This document shows, in pieces, positions 22,583 through 33,135 of a stretch of 64,000 bases of DNA. Position numbers and translations under genes: made by a program. Numbering within the stretch: the first letter of the stretch is position 1; every line of letters starts with the position of its first letter. The stretch is from Neonectria sp. B-13 (lineage: Eukaryota > Ascomycota > Sordariomycetes > Hypocreales > Nectriaceae): NCBI GenBank assembly GCA_002682825.1, contig NOKP01000024.1:620001-684000 (forward strand), in the 5' to 3' direction. The notes beneath the pieces are model-generated. The model searched no databases. It saw only the letters and a program-made list of their open reading frames with translations, and was not told where the DNA came from.

Positions 22583-24999
22583 TTATTTACGGGGGGAGAA
22601 CTTTTCATATCGCATGAAAGGAACCCCCATGATATCAGCCTTTATTTGAAGCGCAATAAATCGACCAAAAAACCTAGCATGGCCGATGGTGCCGCCAGTG
22701 AACCATAATCCCGAATCTGGTATTCAGATTAGCCCAACTACCACTGTATTACAGTGCAAAGTGCGCAATATTTGGGTGTTGCCAATGGAAGGATACTTAC
22801 GACCTGAGAATTTAAAGGCTGCCCGGATCTCACCTTCACCATCCACACCCCAAAAGTCGTCAATTTCATCGGTGACGCTCTCTCCGACGTATCCGCTAAC
22901 AAGCTCACGTAGATTTGCGACGAATCCAGTGGCGAATACTATGACATCTGCTTCAAGTTCCGAGCTGTCACTAAACATGAGCCCCTTGAGCGTGTAGCTG
23001 ATGGGCACAGCGTCTGACTTGATCTTGATCTAATCGCAAGAAAAAACGTTAGTTATGTACTAGGAAATGGAAACCATCAATACAGTTATGTGACATGCAG
23101 CTTGGCATAGGTAGCGAATGAACCGCCATGACTCACCAAGCCTTGTGAGATCTTGGCCGACGTTCCCACGTCCACATAGTGGCCACCAAGCTTCTCGTAC
23201 AAGACGGATATAATATCACCGAAGCGATCAAGTTTGAAGCCTGCCTTCTCTAACGCGTCGAATCTAGCGCTGTCCTCTTTAGCCATGGCATGGAGCTTAA
23301 GCATGGCAACCTTGCGTGATATTGCCAGTGGATTGCAAAAGTTCAACCGATCACCCACTTCCGTGGGGGTGACATGATTATATATGTCTAGCTCTAATTA
23401 GTAGAAGCATTATGGATGGAAGTATCAGAGGTGCTACTTACGGGCTGTGGTGGCCAAGTAATGCTCTGCAGGCAAAACCCCTGTGCGAAAGGATTTAGTT
23501 AAAGTGTTATTGGTAATCTGAAGAAGACTCACAAGTAGCGCCCCTTTGAACCATTGTAACTGAGCTAAGACCGGCCTCAAGCATGTCATCGGCAATATCA
23601 TGAGCTAAACGAGAAGATATTCATTAGTGACGAAATATATGCAAATGGAAGAGCACACAGACCAGTATTTGCCGTCCCTATCACTACTCCTTTGCGCCCT
23701 GCCCATTTACTGGCAGATTGATAGTCAACTGAATGGAGTATGGCTCCACGAAAAGCTTGCTGTATATCAATGTTAGGACAGAATTCTTTTATCGTAAATA
23801 TTGGAAACGTGAAATCATTTACTTTGTTGTCGTAATTGGGCATCTTGGGTTTGCTTGAGCCGGCCCCAATGGCGAATACGATATGGGACGCTGTCAAGAT
23901 ATGTATACCATCATCCTGTCTGACCTCACACGTCCAGATTTTGTCTGCTAGTGACCAAGAGCTTTTCAGCAGCTCGGTTCCGCACTTGATATTCTATTCA
24001 TGCTAATCAGCCGTGTCCACAAGAGTATTTCGATAAACTTACAATGCCATGGGCTCTGACGAATCTTTTATGACCATCTGCAACCTGTTCTCGAGTCAGA
24101 AACTCCGGAAGGTCTGACCCATACAGCCTTCCGAAAGGGAGATGAGCTATAGAGCCAAGTTAGTCCGAATACGTCGCATATACGAATAGGCTCTTACCAT
24201 ATTCTCGAGCCGTATGCACTAAGTTTTGTTTTCATGATTAGCATGTTTAGCTCTTTATAATGCAGAATAGGGGTCCATTAGTACATTTAACGGCGTCGTA
24301 GCGCTTATCCCAGCTGTCCCCCACATCGGGATACTTGTCCAACACAACGTACGAGACACCAAGCGCCTGCAAGTAACCGCCAACGCTAAGACCTGCTTGG
24401 CCACCTCCGACAATGACACACTCAAAGTGGGCGTTGTTGAAGGATGAATAAACATCAGTGGCCTTGCTGGAGCCAACCGTTTCCGTTTTGCCCGGACGCT
24501 GGTCCTTTGTCTGAGCTGGGTGGACATCAACTGAGGGTTGACCAGTGAGATGCTCCAGTACAGTCCTAATCATCCATATCTTCCAAGAACCATCCCCATT
24601 CAGGTACACAGAAAGGTATCCAGAGCATTCGACCAGCGGGGCGATGGCTGTGGTTTTAAATGTGAAGGGAACATCAATCCAGGAGTGCTCTGAATTGACC
24701 TTGACAACCTTTGCCTGATTGCTACGGATGAAAAAGCTTTCTGGCTTGCGTAGCTGACACAAATCAGACCATGCTTCGTAGACGACAAGTTTCGAATAAA
24801 ATGTTCTGAACGTCCCTGTCAACGCTATCATGTCTCTCCACATAACGTCTTCGTCTAAGTCGTCAAACTTTATACTTGGCAGGCGTTGTTCCCAGGCAGC
24901 TGCCGTAGTGCTTGGATTGATGTCATGCGGGTGTTTGCTGACGGGGAGTTTTCCTGGGAGATCCTCCAGGCTCGCATCTAGAACACCAGAACGAGTCAT
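22583..24999 (-). CDS. Flavin-containing monooxygenase (YUCCA-like class) with one apparent +1 frameshift
   Basis: Nine exons can be set by splice sites and conserved wording: 24999-24285, 24218-24198, 24147-24043, 23993-23663, 23604-23533, 23480-23442, 23387-23137, 23029-22801 and 22716-22583. Residues about 50-190 resemble an NTF2-like N-terminal domain. VIVGGGQAGLSVGGYLQAL is the FAD-binding motif; VVIGTANT, at an exon end, belongs to the second nucleotide-binding site; DVIVFATGFVANL is the FMO ATG motif; GLWFTGGTIGHARFFGRFIA closes the protein. The enzyme would oxygenate a soft nucleophile or an indolic or keto substrate using NADPH and O2. Exon 3 contains four Gs (plus strand 24117-24120 region, cccc) between HLPFGRLYG and SDLPEFLTREQVA, one base too many for the frame. 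This is a recent inactivating indel or a base-calling error; every splice site is otherwise intact. Confidence 0.72.
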
Positions 25000-25279
25000 T
25001 GTGTCTTCCTAGTGTATCTGGGGGTGGGGAGGAAGAAAAAGAAGACAATCGAATATGTCAATAAAAGATTGAACACCTATCGCATCACATATGAACTATT
25101 TTTATGCTGGACAAGTGCGCGAGAAACCTGGGCTTGTGGACTGGGACTAACGGGACCATCTTAGTGGACACTAAATAAATCCGCCGCTGATTGCCACCGG
25201 AGTTCCGGTGGTGGCCGGGACGGTTGGGGAGGATCGATCCGTCGAACCAGTAATCCGAACTCTGTGATTAGAGAAACTA
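25000..25279. promoter_or_regulatory. Upstream region of the monooxygenase gene
   Basis: About 280 bp before the minus-strand start at 24999, bounded on the far side by an inserted 82-bp repeat. Contains a GC-rich stretch (about 25195-25240). No defined site is named. Confidence 0.3.
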
Positions 25280-25371
25280 CCGGTTGTCGCATTACCGAAT
25301 ACGGCAAAAGTGGAATGAACACTCCGCTAATGCGTAGTGCAATGATGGGCTATACTGGATGTGACACCGGT
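25280..25371. mobile_element. 82-bp repeat with perfect 5-bp flanking duplication (ccggt)
   Basis: The element 25285-25366 begins TGTCGCATTACC and ends GGATGTGACA, so it has TG...CA ends and imperfect terminal inversion (TGTCGCA / TGTCACA). ccggt stands directly before (25280-25284) and directly after (25367-25371). A nearly identical 82-bp copy lies at 41147-41228. TG...CA ends plus a 5-bp duplication fit a solo LTR of a very small LTR element; a miniature DNA element is the alternative. Confidence 0.65.
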
Positions 25372-25500
25372 CACACACATTCTTTGGTGGCCTCAAAAAC
25401 TTCAGGCGGGCCAAGATGAAGGATAAACTTTTGCTATCCCACATTCGATATATCCGCAAATCCAAGATTGAGTCGATCAATTGCAAAGCCTTCGTCGGAA

Positions 25501-25690
25501 ATGTCGATTATCTTTGTCTTGTCGGCGAGTTTCGCGCTCATCTTAACTTGGGTTATAGGCAATCACGTCCTGCACCCGCTGGCTAGGTTTCCCGGCCCTT
25601 TCTTAGCCTCATTGACCAATCTGTGGAAAGTCTACTACACTTGGCGAGGCGAAATAGAAAAATTGTTATTGGAATTACACGAGAAACATG
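25501..25690 (+). pseudogene. Cytochrome P450 N-terminal stump
   Basis: ATG 25501 opens a frame with a membrane anchor (MSIIFVLSASFALILTWVIG) followed by PLARFPGPFLASLTNLWKVY and a charged helix ending LLLELHEKH. The proline-rich PGP hinge after the anchor and the YYTWRGE stretch are characteristic of fungal microsomal P450s. The protein breaks off near 25690, where a GC-rich sequence with a tRNA-like end begins. No I-helix, ExxR or heme-binding Cys region is found downstream. It is a truncated remnant, apparently cut by an insertion. Confidence 0.7.
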
Positions 25691-25915
25691 ATGGGGGGAG
25701 CCGCTGACACTCTCGCAAGTCGGACGCGCCGCGATCTCGCCGGCGGAGGCGGCCCGGGTTTTCTAAGCCGGGGGCTAGGCTACTGCTGGTTTCCTTACTT
25801 TGGTGGCCGAGGCCAAAACAAGGGTGCCTCCAGCGGGAGGCGAACCCACGACCCTGGCGAGCAGGGCATCCAGGCGGTTAACCACTCCGCCATGGAGGCG
25901 TGCTGCCAATGTACT
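25691..25915 (-). mobile_element. tRNA-derived SINE-like insertion
   Basis: On the minus strand the right part reads as a tRNA-like head (25899-25826) followed by about 130 bp of GC-rich tail reaching the P450 break. Box A (TGGCGGAGTGG) and box B-like GGTTCGCCTCC are present. No terminal repeats are seen and a target duplication was not found by eye. Insertion into the P450 is inferred from the abrupt loss of coding at 25690. Confidence 0.5.
25826..25899 (-). other. tRNA-like sequence (74 nt), probably not a working tRNA
   Basis: Acceptor arms GCCTCCA and TGGAGGC pair over 7 bp; D arm GCGG/CCGC and T arm GTGGG/CCCGC with loop TTCGCCT fit. The middle forms CCTGG/CCAGG around a 12-nt loop, not a standard 7-nt anticodon loop, so no anticodon can be assigned. 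A tRNA-derived SINE head or a tRNA pseudogene fits best. Confidence 0.55.
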
Positions 25916-26166
25916 ATTAATGAAGAATAACAAGTGATGTTGATAATTCGATATCTGTATTCTGTGAAGGTTTAGGAATAATGTTTGGAACATCATCACA
26001 TCGAATCGAATGGCATAAAGTTAGCGCTATTTGCAAATGACGTTATTATAGAGGTGGAGGAGCGGGTATCTACGATGAGCACGCGAGTGTCTCCCCCGAT
26101 AGCCTTGAAATTCGAAATCAATCGTCCAAATAACTTGTGGATGGTGCTACATACATAATGAATTCT

Positions 26167-26903
26167 TTAACATTCCACTGCCTCTACTATGCCTGTTGAT
26201 AGATTATAAAACCAGCCTGTAACTAATACAGAGGGCTTGATAAGCAGATGGTTCCGTAGATAGTCAACATCAGTTCGGACGCTATTCTTCACAATTTCTG
26301 CATCAGACTGCTCGTCACCCTTTCGACAGAAAGGCAGGAAAGAAACAGTCTGCACCCAAGAGCTAGCCCCCTCTCTATACGCTCCAGCAGGTGCCCGAGA
26401 ATCATTGGCTGTCACCATATCTTTTGTCCACTTGTCCGTATAAAACAAGGACCCGCAATCTTGGAAGGAAAAAGTTAGGGGACAAGTCTTTTGTGCAAGG
26501 CAAGCAGGGATATTTGATAAAAAGACTTACTGGAATGATGGACAACTTTAATCTCTCTCAATTCACTGGTGGCTTGAATAATGGCGAGAGATCGAATCAA
26601 GCCACGGTCGTTTGATCTGCCTCCTCCATTGCGAATAACAATGGCATCATTCTCTTGTAATTCGTAAAAATGCTCTGGGCTGGACCGTGAATCAACACAC
26701 GTGATGATGGCTGTTCTTGAACGAGGACCAGGAGTTATTTGTGTGGCATCTCCAACGCCATTTTCACAATACTCTTGATTCGCTTTGACAAAGTCATATT
26801 GAACATGTGCTCTCAAGGCTTTGCGACCTAGCTCCGTCGAGGGTCTTATCGGTGAGCCTTGGCTCATTTTTCGGGTTTTTCTTTTTCTTCGATGTACTTT
26901 CAA
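26167..26903 (-). CDS. Beta-carbonic anhydrase (copy 1)
   Basis: Exons 26903-26531 and 26459-26167 join in phase to 221 residues (209 if the second ATG, MSQGSP at 26867, is used). It carries CVDSRSSPEHFYEL (the C-x-D-x-R zinc site and Asp/Arg dyad), RNGGGRSNDRGLIRSL, and VVHHSNCG across the splice, giving H-x2-C as the rest of the zinc site. These are the marks of small fungal beta-carbonic anhydrases, which interconvert CO2 and bicarbonate in cytosol or mitochondria. The residue before the Cys is Asn where Asp is usual (HTDC in the sister gene). It is divergent from a second copy at 27409 with the intron at the same place. No defects. Confidence 0.88.
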
Positions 26904-27408
26904 GCAACATAAATGGCTTGTTAAGACCCTCTATTCATAAGTTCGACGACAATCGGATCTTGAAGCCCGTTTGTCGAGACAAATTCTCTCTTTTATGTCT
27001 GAAGCTCTTACCCTTGGTTTCTTTCCCTATGGGGAGCTAGTACTTGTACTGTAGTATTTCGAGAAACAGGTGATGAAGATACCCTGGTCTCCCGGAACGG
27101 AGTAGTGGTGGCGGCGGAGATGACGATGGCGGAGATGGTGGCGACGAAGGAGGTGGTGGTGGCGGAGAAAGTGCAAGCTATGGTGGGGTGCACGTCGGAA
27201 GGATCACCACTGACGCCGGGTTCAATCCACGACGCTGAGAGTATGTAAGGACCGATAATAAGCCCAGATATTCCTCTGGCAGACCGTGAAATTTTAAAGA
27301 TTCTTTTTAGTTTGGCTGGTCTAATTGGCAGCTATAGCATTTTCCACACTGAAGAGCTGACGGATTCATATTTCTACGTCTGGCAGCATCAGAAGGACAA
27401 GCAGTGAT
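26904..27408. promoter_or_regulatory. Divergent promoter of two carbonic anhydrase genes
   Basis: 505 bp between the two start codons. The central part (about 27085-27175) is a degenerate ggtggcgga/gatgg purine-rich simple repeat. Joint regulation, for example by CO2 or pH, would be reasonable but is inference only. Confidence 0.5.
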
Positions 27409-28066
27409 ATGGATTTGCAAACACCTTACAGCGCATACGACTTTGTCGCCGCCAACAAACATTATGCCGACCATCTCTTTCCAGAACGAGATCCATTAGT
27501 GGGTAGCCGCTCCAGGGCTATCATCGTTACATGCTGCGATGCTCGATGCAGTCCCGAGCACTTTTTCAAGCTCACAGAACAAGAAGCTACGGTAATACGA
27601 AACGAAGGTGGTAGAGCTGCAGATCCTGGTGTTATTCGAACCATTGTGCTTCTAAACTGTTTGTTGGCACGGACGAGACAGAATATTTCCGAAATCATGA
27701 TTATACATCATACAGGTCAGTAACTGCTCTTAGATATTGATGCCATTATGATTTCTTACGTCCTAACGCAAACCGCTGTTAGACTGTACTGCTCTAAGAT
27801 TTACGGATGAACTTATACGCAATTTGATTCTGGAAAATGATCCAAATGCTCCCGGGGGGCCTTGGAAGTCGGGAGCATATCAGGAGGCTGAGGCTGCGGT
27901 GTTTCTTCCCTTTCCCGACGGCTCGACTGAAAGAGAAAGGCTCGAGCGCAGTGTAAGAGAGGATGTTCGTTACCTTCAGTTACATCCCTTGTCGAAGCCC
28001 TCTATTCCTGTCACTGGCTGGATTTATGATATAGAAACGAGAAAAGTTGAACGGCTCAGTTGCTGA
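27409..28066 (+). CDS. Beta-carbonic anhydrase (copy 2)
   Basis: Exons 27409-27715 and 27783-28066 give 196 residues. CCDARCSPEHFFKL provides the C-x-D-x-R zinc and catalytic site, RNEGGRAADPGVIRTI follows, and IIHHTDC across the splice supplies H-x2-C. The C-terminal part (SVREDVRYLQLHPLSKPSIPVTGWIYD) matches copy 1 (SVRTDVDYLRNHLLIKPSVLVTGWFY) closely. The intron (67 bp, GTCAGT donor) is at the homologous position in both copies, so the pair arose by duplication and inversion. Enzyme role is CO2 hydration. No defects are seen. Confidence 0.9.
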
Positions 28067-28617
28067 GGAGTGTATATTAGTAATTGGACATTATTCTGGG
28101 CTCAAGATCCGCAAGACAAGAATATTTTATAATTTTGAAACAGCAGATCGCATTTACTTAACAAACAGTACGCCGTAATGTGTTAATTTGATGAAACAAA
28201 AGCTAGGAGCAGTCAGGCACGCAGGAGAGAAAGGCGTATAACATCTACTCAGATGCCGTTTATTATGCGTTCTAATTGCTCACGCAAGCAAGACTCCATG
28301 TCCCTCACGCCTGAACTGTGCAAGTACAGTTATTCAAGGTGCTGGTGTATTTATTCCAGCTAGGAGCTGAACGGCCCCTTCCGACAATGCCGGCACCAGA
28401 GATCCAAACTTATATATGCTAAAGAACGACATCGACTGATACATCCACAACCGCGATTCGGACATATTACCAATCCCAAGTATCACGCAACTTTTGCAAC
28501 ATGTCTTAGTGTGAGTTGATTCGGCGATACTATTTCCAATTTGGCGTTGTTGAATATCGCTTTACCAGATTTGGAAGCATGGGTTTATGCGAAGAGCGAG
28601 ACAGCAACTGCCCTGGA
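28067..28617. other. Intergenic, no gene seen
   Basis: After the carbonic anhydrase stop there are only short, unrelated open frames. The sequence is mildly AT-rich. No repeat or RNA gene is recognised. Confidence 0.4.
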
Positions 28618-29830
28618 CTATGAAGCAATAACTACTTGAAGTATCATATTCTGAAAGTGATTAGAGAGTTGACCTTTCTTCGCGATACTTGCCTCGACGA
28701 CCTTGAGCTTCGCGAGCTCTTGACCTCGCCTTCGGGCGATCTTTCCTGTGTGGTGCTTTGGCTCTTTCGAGCCTCGACTTTCTGGCTTCGCGAGCCGATG
28801 ACATTCTGGGCTCTGCGCCATCGACTTCCCTTGCAGCCCTAAGCTGCCCCGACCGACCGGCCTCTGCAGCTTTGGCTGCCCAGACGACACTTGCGGCACC
28901 CTGCTGCTTGATCCTCCGGGCCTTGTCGCCCTCGAGTTTTCGGGCTATCACGCCTCGACGACCTCTTCTGCAGCTTTAGCTGCCCGACTTCCCGGGCTAC
29001 CGCGCCCTCGACCTTACCTGCAGCCTCAAGCTGCTCTGGCCTACCTCTGCAGCTTCGGCTGCCCAGACAACACCAGCAGCCACCAGCTGCTTGACCTCTC
29101 GGGCCCTCGACGCCCTCGACGTACGGGGCCTCACTACCCCCTGCCTTTCGTAGCTTCAAGCTGCGTGACCGATCTCTGAAGTTGCGCACTGCCCAGAGAA
29201 CTTCTTTCTTTTGCAGCTTCGGCTGCCGCCTGGAACGCCGCCGAGCTCGACAACTCAAGCCCCACCACGGGGTCCGACAATTTGTCTCACTACCTCGAGA
29301 CAACACACACAAACCGCTGGGTCAAATGGTACAGAGTTTGCCTTGAGGCCGTGGAACGAGGCGATCATCTCTTCCGCAAAGCAGCGTTCCAGTCGCCTTG
29401 GGCTTTTCTCCTGTGAAGGTTTTCCCCAAACGGCTTTGGTCGCCGCTCTCGGCGTTGTCGGGCCTTTCAAGCAGAACCGCGGCGCACCAAAGCGCAGCTC
29501 CTGCATAGAAGACATAGAAGGATTCGCTGGGCGAGTTGAAGGGAAAATGCTGATTAGCGGAGAAAAGTTTCGGCCTATCGTATTCCTCCCTTGGCTTCCC
29601 CGCGTATACCTCGGCCATACGACAGCCACCCCCTCTTCACTGATGCCGGGAGTTGCGGTGGGGTTTCGGCATACTTGGTGGTGGCTACCGGCCGTCCCGC
29701 TTTGAGCTTCTCCACCATGGCCTCCACCTCCACCTCCATCTCCGAGTCCGAATCCGATGCTAGCCTCTTCGCCAAGTGGTCTCTCTCCTTCTGTGTGATA
29801 ACTGTTCTTGTAAAGCCTTGAACAGCTCAC
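28618..29830 (-). pseudogene. Degraded coding region with charged, degenerate repeats; family unknown
   Basis: On the minus strand several overlapping frames read as one decayed protein: an N-terminal acidic start MAKRLASDSDSEMEVEVEAM (29775), then EYDRPKLFSANQHFPFNSPS, then a long region rich in Arg, Lys, Ala, Glu and Gly where cagcttcggctgcccagac-like blocks (plus strand) recur about every 60-100 bp from 28850 to 29230. Frames switch repeatedly, so it is not translatable as it stands. It might be a transposon-encoded protein with a basic repeat tail. It lies head to head with the hydrolase gene starting at 29884. I do not recognise the family. Confidence 0.35.
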
Positions 29831-29883
29831 TATGTTGCTGTATGGGTTATTGTTGCCTTTTCAAGCTCGTCATAACTGATGCA

Positions 29884-30960
29884 ATGAAAGTCAAGGAATA
29901 TACCTACAGCACCCTGGGAGGAGATGTCCCTCTGACGGCAGATGTCTATTACGAGCCTTTAGATGAAACTGATGACAAACCTGCCAAGCCACTATGTACG
30001 TTGTTGCAAGATATTGCCCCCCTAGATGGTGATAATGGCGAAGCTAATGGGTATTCCCCAGTTCTACTCATATACGGAGGAGGCTTCGTGACCGGATCCA
30101 AAGCAGCAGTGTCTAAGGCGCAGGTTGCGTCACTCGTACAGGAGTTTGGCTTCGCTGTTGTTGTTCCCGACTACCGCCATTGCCCAACGGTGTCGGTCTT
30201 TGATGGACCTGTCACGGACATCCTCAACTGCTACGCGTGGGCTCGTGACGAGCTCTCCGGGTTGTTGGGCCCCGACGTCGGTGTCTCGGTCGACGGCGGC
30301 AGGATCGCAGTGATGGGCTCTTCAGCCGGCGGGCTTCTTGCTTTGCACCTGGTAAGTTTTTCTTTCAAATTGAGGCCTCGATAGGCGTCAAGAGCTAAGG
30401 AAAGGTGGCCCTAGGCAGCTGCTACACCGCCACCTAGAGCCATCGTCGCCTTCTACTCGGCCATGTACCTGGAGGATGAGTTTTGGCACTCGCCCATGGA
30501 AGTCATGTCCAAAGTCCCGTCATTTCCAGAGGACTTTCTGAATGAGGTCACCAAGGAGGGAATCGTCACTGCCGCCCCCTCAGCTTTCAAGAAAGTCCCT
30601 GGGAACCCAAGACCAATTCCAGACTTGTCCAGGTCTAGGGTTGCTTGGCTTCTTAGTAACTTGCGTGACGGGACCTGGCTTCGGAGAGTGGTCCAGGACG
30701 GCGACTACCATCGTGTTGACCCAAGCGAGTTCTTCTCGGACAAGTTCCCTCCAACATGCTTTGTCCACGGCACCGAGGACAGGATGTGTCTCCCAAGATT
30801 CTCAAACAAGGCACATGAGACCTTGCGATCTCAGAATGTAGATAGCAAATTGCTGCTTGCCGAGGGTGCGGGACATGATTTTGAATTGTCCATGTCTGCG
30901 GACCATCCTCTCTTCTCGATCGTTCGCGAGGCTCATCGCTTTGCCGCAGAACGGGTCTAG
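29884..30960 (+). CDS. Alpha/beta hydrolase (HSL/carboxylesterase-like)
   Basis: Exons 29884-30351 and 30415-30960 join in phase to 337 residues. LIYGGGFVTGSK is the oxyanion loop (usually HGGG; here YGGG). VVPDYRHCP follows, and GSSAGG at the end of exon 1 is the nucleophile elbow. HGTEDRMCLP carries the acid and GAGHDFE the catalytic His. Together these give a complete Ser-Asp-His triad of the hormone-sensitive-lipase/BD-FAE type, which hydrolyses esters or amides of small substrates in the cytosol. ATG 29884 is preferred over the upstream frame because the protein homology pattern begins there. A 63-bp intron has GTAAGT and CCTAG. It sits between a degraded region and a hAT remnant but shows no damage. 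Confidence 0.82.
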
Positions 30961-31380
30961 GCCGCCCTCCAAGTTCTTTAGATAGCCAAAGACAGACTAG
31001 AGACAAGACAACTGCCGTTTCGCTCCCTTTTACTTGAGTAGTTGATCACCAGAACCTTGGTGCGTACGGCTCCGTGAAGCCTGGATGTAGACACCTGTCC
31101 AAGCTCCTGTCGGTACGGCCGCGTAGGATCAAGGCGGCACTGGTGTGGCTCAAGCGGCATAAGCCTGTCGTACGGCACGGATGCATGACTTGCTGACGAC
31201 CGGGCAGAAGGTCCTAGTGAATCGGACAATAAATGATTCTTGATTTCCCTATCTAATCACGGTCTAATTGTTAGTCTTCTATAGTTAGAGTCTGCTGCCA
31301 GAGCTGAGACTGCTGTGTGTTTGATCCTTCGGATAGTCTCTATCCGTCTCAGATAGCCCCTATCCGTGTGACACTATTGA
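30961..31380. other. Intergenic region ahead of the hAT remnant
   Basis: No supported gene. Near 31325-31365 two similar blocks, gatagtctctatccg and gatagcccctatccg, stand in tandem and may belong to the edge of the transposon remnant that follows. Confidence 0.4.
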
Positions 31381-32470
31381 ATGAGCGACCTGATCTTGTC
31401 AAACACTCTTTATAGAAATATCAGCATCGATGTCGAGGAACTTGAGAGCTGGGAGGCGCCATCACATGGGGTGCCCTCACAGATGTATGACCGACTGGAG
31501 CGCAACGAGCCATCAGCGAGAGAGAACATTCAGAGGGCTCATGTTGTTCCGCCAATAGAACGGGGTCTCGAAGGTGCTGGACCGACGGATATACGCGACA
31601 TTCTCGCGTCGTTAGAGGATGGTGAGAAGGAAGGCGATGATGCTGCGGCTCGAAGGGGACGGCAAGACCCGGCCAGACTCGGCCGAGGAAGGGAGGTGTT
31701 GAGGCCCAGTATCGTATCATCTGGCAGGTTGCCATTGCCTATGAGTTCCTTCTGGCAACGCTGGAGAAAGCGAGGATCGACGGGGCTGATCGGCCTGAAC
31801 CTAGTTATTATGCCTCGTGCAACAATCTAGCGTGGTTGAAACTAAACAAGTACTATACGAAACTTGACGAAACGCCGGTGTATTACGCCGCCACAGTTCT
31901 CCATCCGCGTATACAATGGGCGGTCTTGGCAAAGACGTATGGCGGGAAGGAGGATTGGCTGCATACGGCTCGCCAACTTGTCCAATCTCTGTGGGAAGAG
32001 GAATATCGTGACCTTCCGGCCCAGTGGGAAATTGCGAACAGCACTCTCCCTATATCTGTGCGGGCGAGAGAGCTTAATCTCTTTGACTCGTTTCAGGACG
32101 AGCTCGTATCATCCACAAACTACGAGAAGGAACTACTCACAGATGAACTGGCGAGGTGTTATCCACGACGCAGGATATATACACGAAGTATGGCAACCCG
32201 TTGGAGTATTGGTCTACGAGGCGATTTGAGTATCCTCGTGTAGCCAAAATGGCCATTGACATTTTATCAGTCCCCGCGATGGCGGCTGAGTGCGAAAGGA
32301 CTTTTTCATCCGCTGGCAGCATGGTTTCCCCTAAGCGGTCTCGTCTGGATGCGAGCACGATTGCAGTCACCCAAACAGTAAGGTCGTGGTTCAGAGCAGG
32401 GCTTTTGGAAGGATATGATGGGCTCCTTCAGGAAATGGGTGATGATACGACGCAGGTAGTGTATTGTTGA
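31381..32470 (+). mobile_element. hAT transposase remnant 1 (C-terminal part)
   Basis: Reading across frames gives a hAT-type transposase end: KYYTKLDETPVYYAATVLHP, RQLVQSLWEEEYRDLPAQWE, and then in another frame PLEYWSTRRFEYPRVAKMAI plus ECERTFSSAGSMVSPKRSRL. The last stretch is the hAT C-terminal dimerisation domain. At least two frame changes (near 31740-31830 and 32150) and the absence of the BED zinc finger and N-terminal catalytic part show it is dead. It is closely related to remnant 2 at 41.3-42.6 kb in the same orientation. Confidence 0.82.
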
Positions 32471-32520
32471 AGCAAACCCTAATACGGTAAAGAGTGGATA
32501 CCATCTATCTACGAAAATCT

Positions 32521-32728
32521 TGTTAGATTGGATTATGTACACATTATCTCCAGGGTGGTCATGTGACCACCTTGGTGGTCAACAGACAGCTCGCCGAACC
32601 TTTGCCGGCGGTAGCCCGAACAGGAAGGCGGTCAAGGAAGGAGATATCTCCTGAACACCACAGAGATAGCCCAGGGAGAGAGAGACAGACAATACAAGTC
32701 ATCTGAGTGCCACGCTAGCTTTCTGACA
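32521..32728 (+). mobile_element. Solo-LTR-like element, copy 1
   Basis: Begins TGTTAGATTGG and ends TTTCTGACA, giving TG...CA ends over 208 bp. It is about 94 percent identical by eye to 40441-40650 in the same orientation. No perfect flanking duplication is seen (aatct before, gattc after). It directly follows hAT remnant 1. No retrotransposon genes lie next to it. Confidence 0.75.
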
Positions 32729-33135
32729 GATTCACCCAGCAGACTGGGTCTCCTCCAGCTCTCACACAGCAGTCGGAGATCCGGGTGGTGTGCTGGAGTT
32801 TTCGCCAAATACCAACAGTGCTACCACCCGCAACTCCGGGCCCACCACACGCATCTCCGACTTGGCGCCACGTGTACCGCGTCCGGGGAAAGCCGGTTTT
32901 GGTTGAGCAATCCACAGCGGGTCAACGGGCGGTATCACGGGGGGCAGTTGCTGTTAGATTGGCGCTTGTGATCACGAGCCCGAATCTCTGGTTTGGACAG
33001 AACAGATACGTGTATATACAAACAGATCCGATCATCTAGGGGCTTTTTCCCGAACCCTCCTACTCTTCTCCAACGTGAAGATCGCTCCATAACGAGTGTT
33101 AGTCCGAAAAGTTATCACCTTACAAATTGATCAGT
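32729..33135. other. Leader-like region with an imperfect hairpin
   Basis: Between the LTR-like copy and the hydrolase gene. agtcggagat (32771) pairs with atctccgact (about 32853), with a second match of ggtggtgtg and ggagtt to aactcc and caccac in between, forming an imperfect stem of about 30 bp. Another TGTTAGATTGG-like start occurs near 32951. It should also include the promoter of the hydrolase at 33136. Confidence 0.45.

Noticed and set aside
25826..25899. Functional tRNA gene
   Set aside because: Acceptor, D and T arms fold but the anticodon arm has a 12-nt loop and no clear anticodon; a SINE head or pseudogene fits better.
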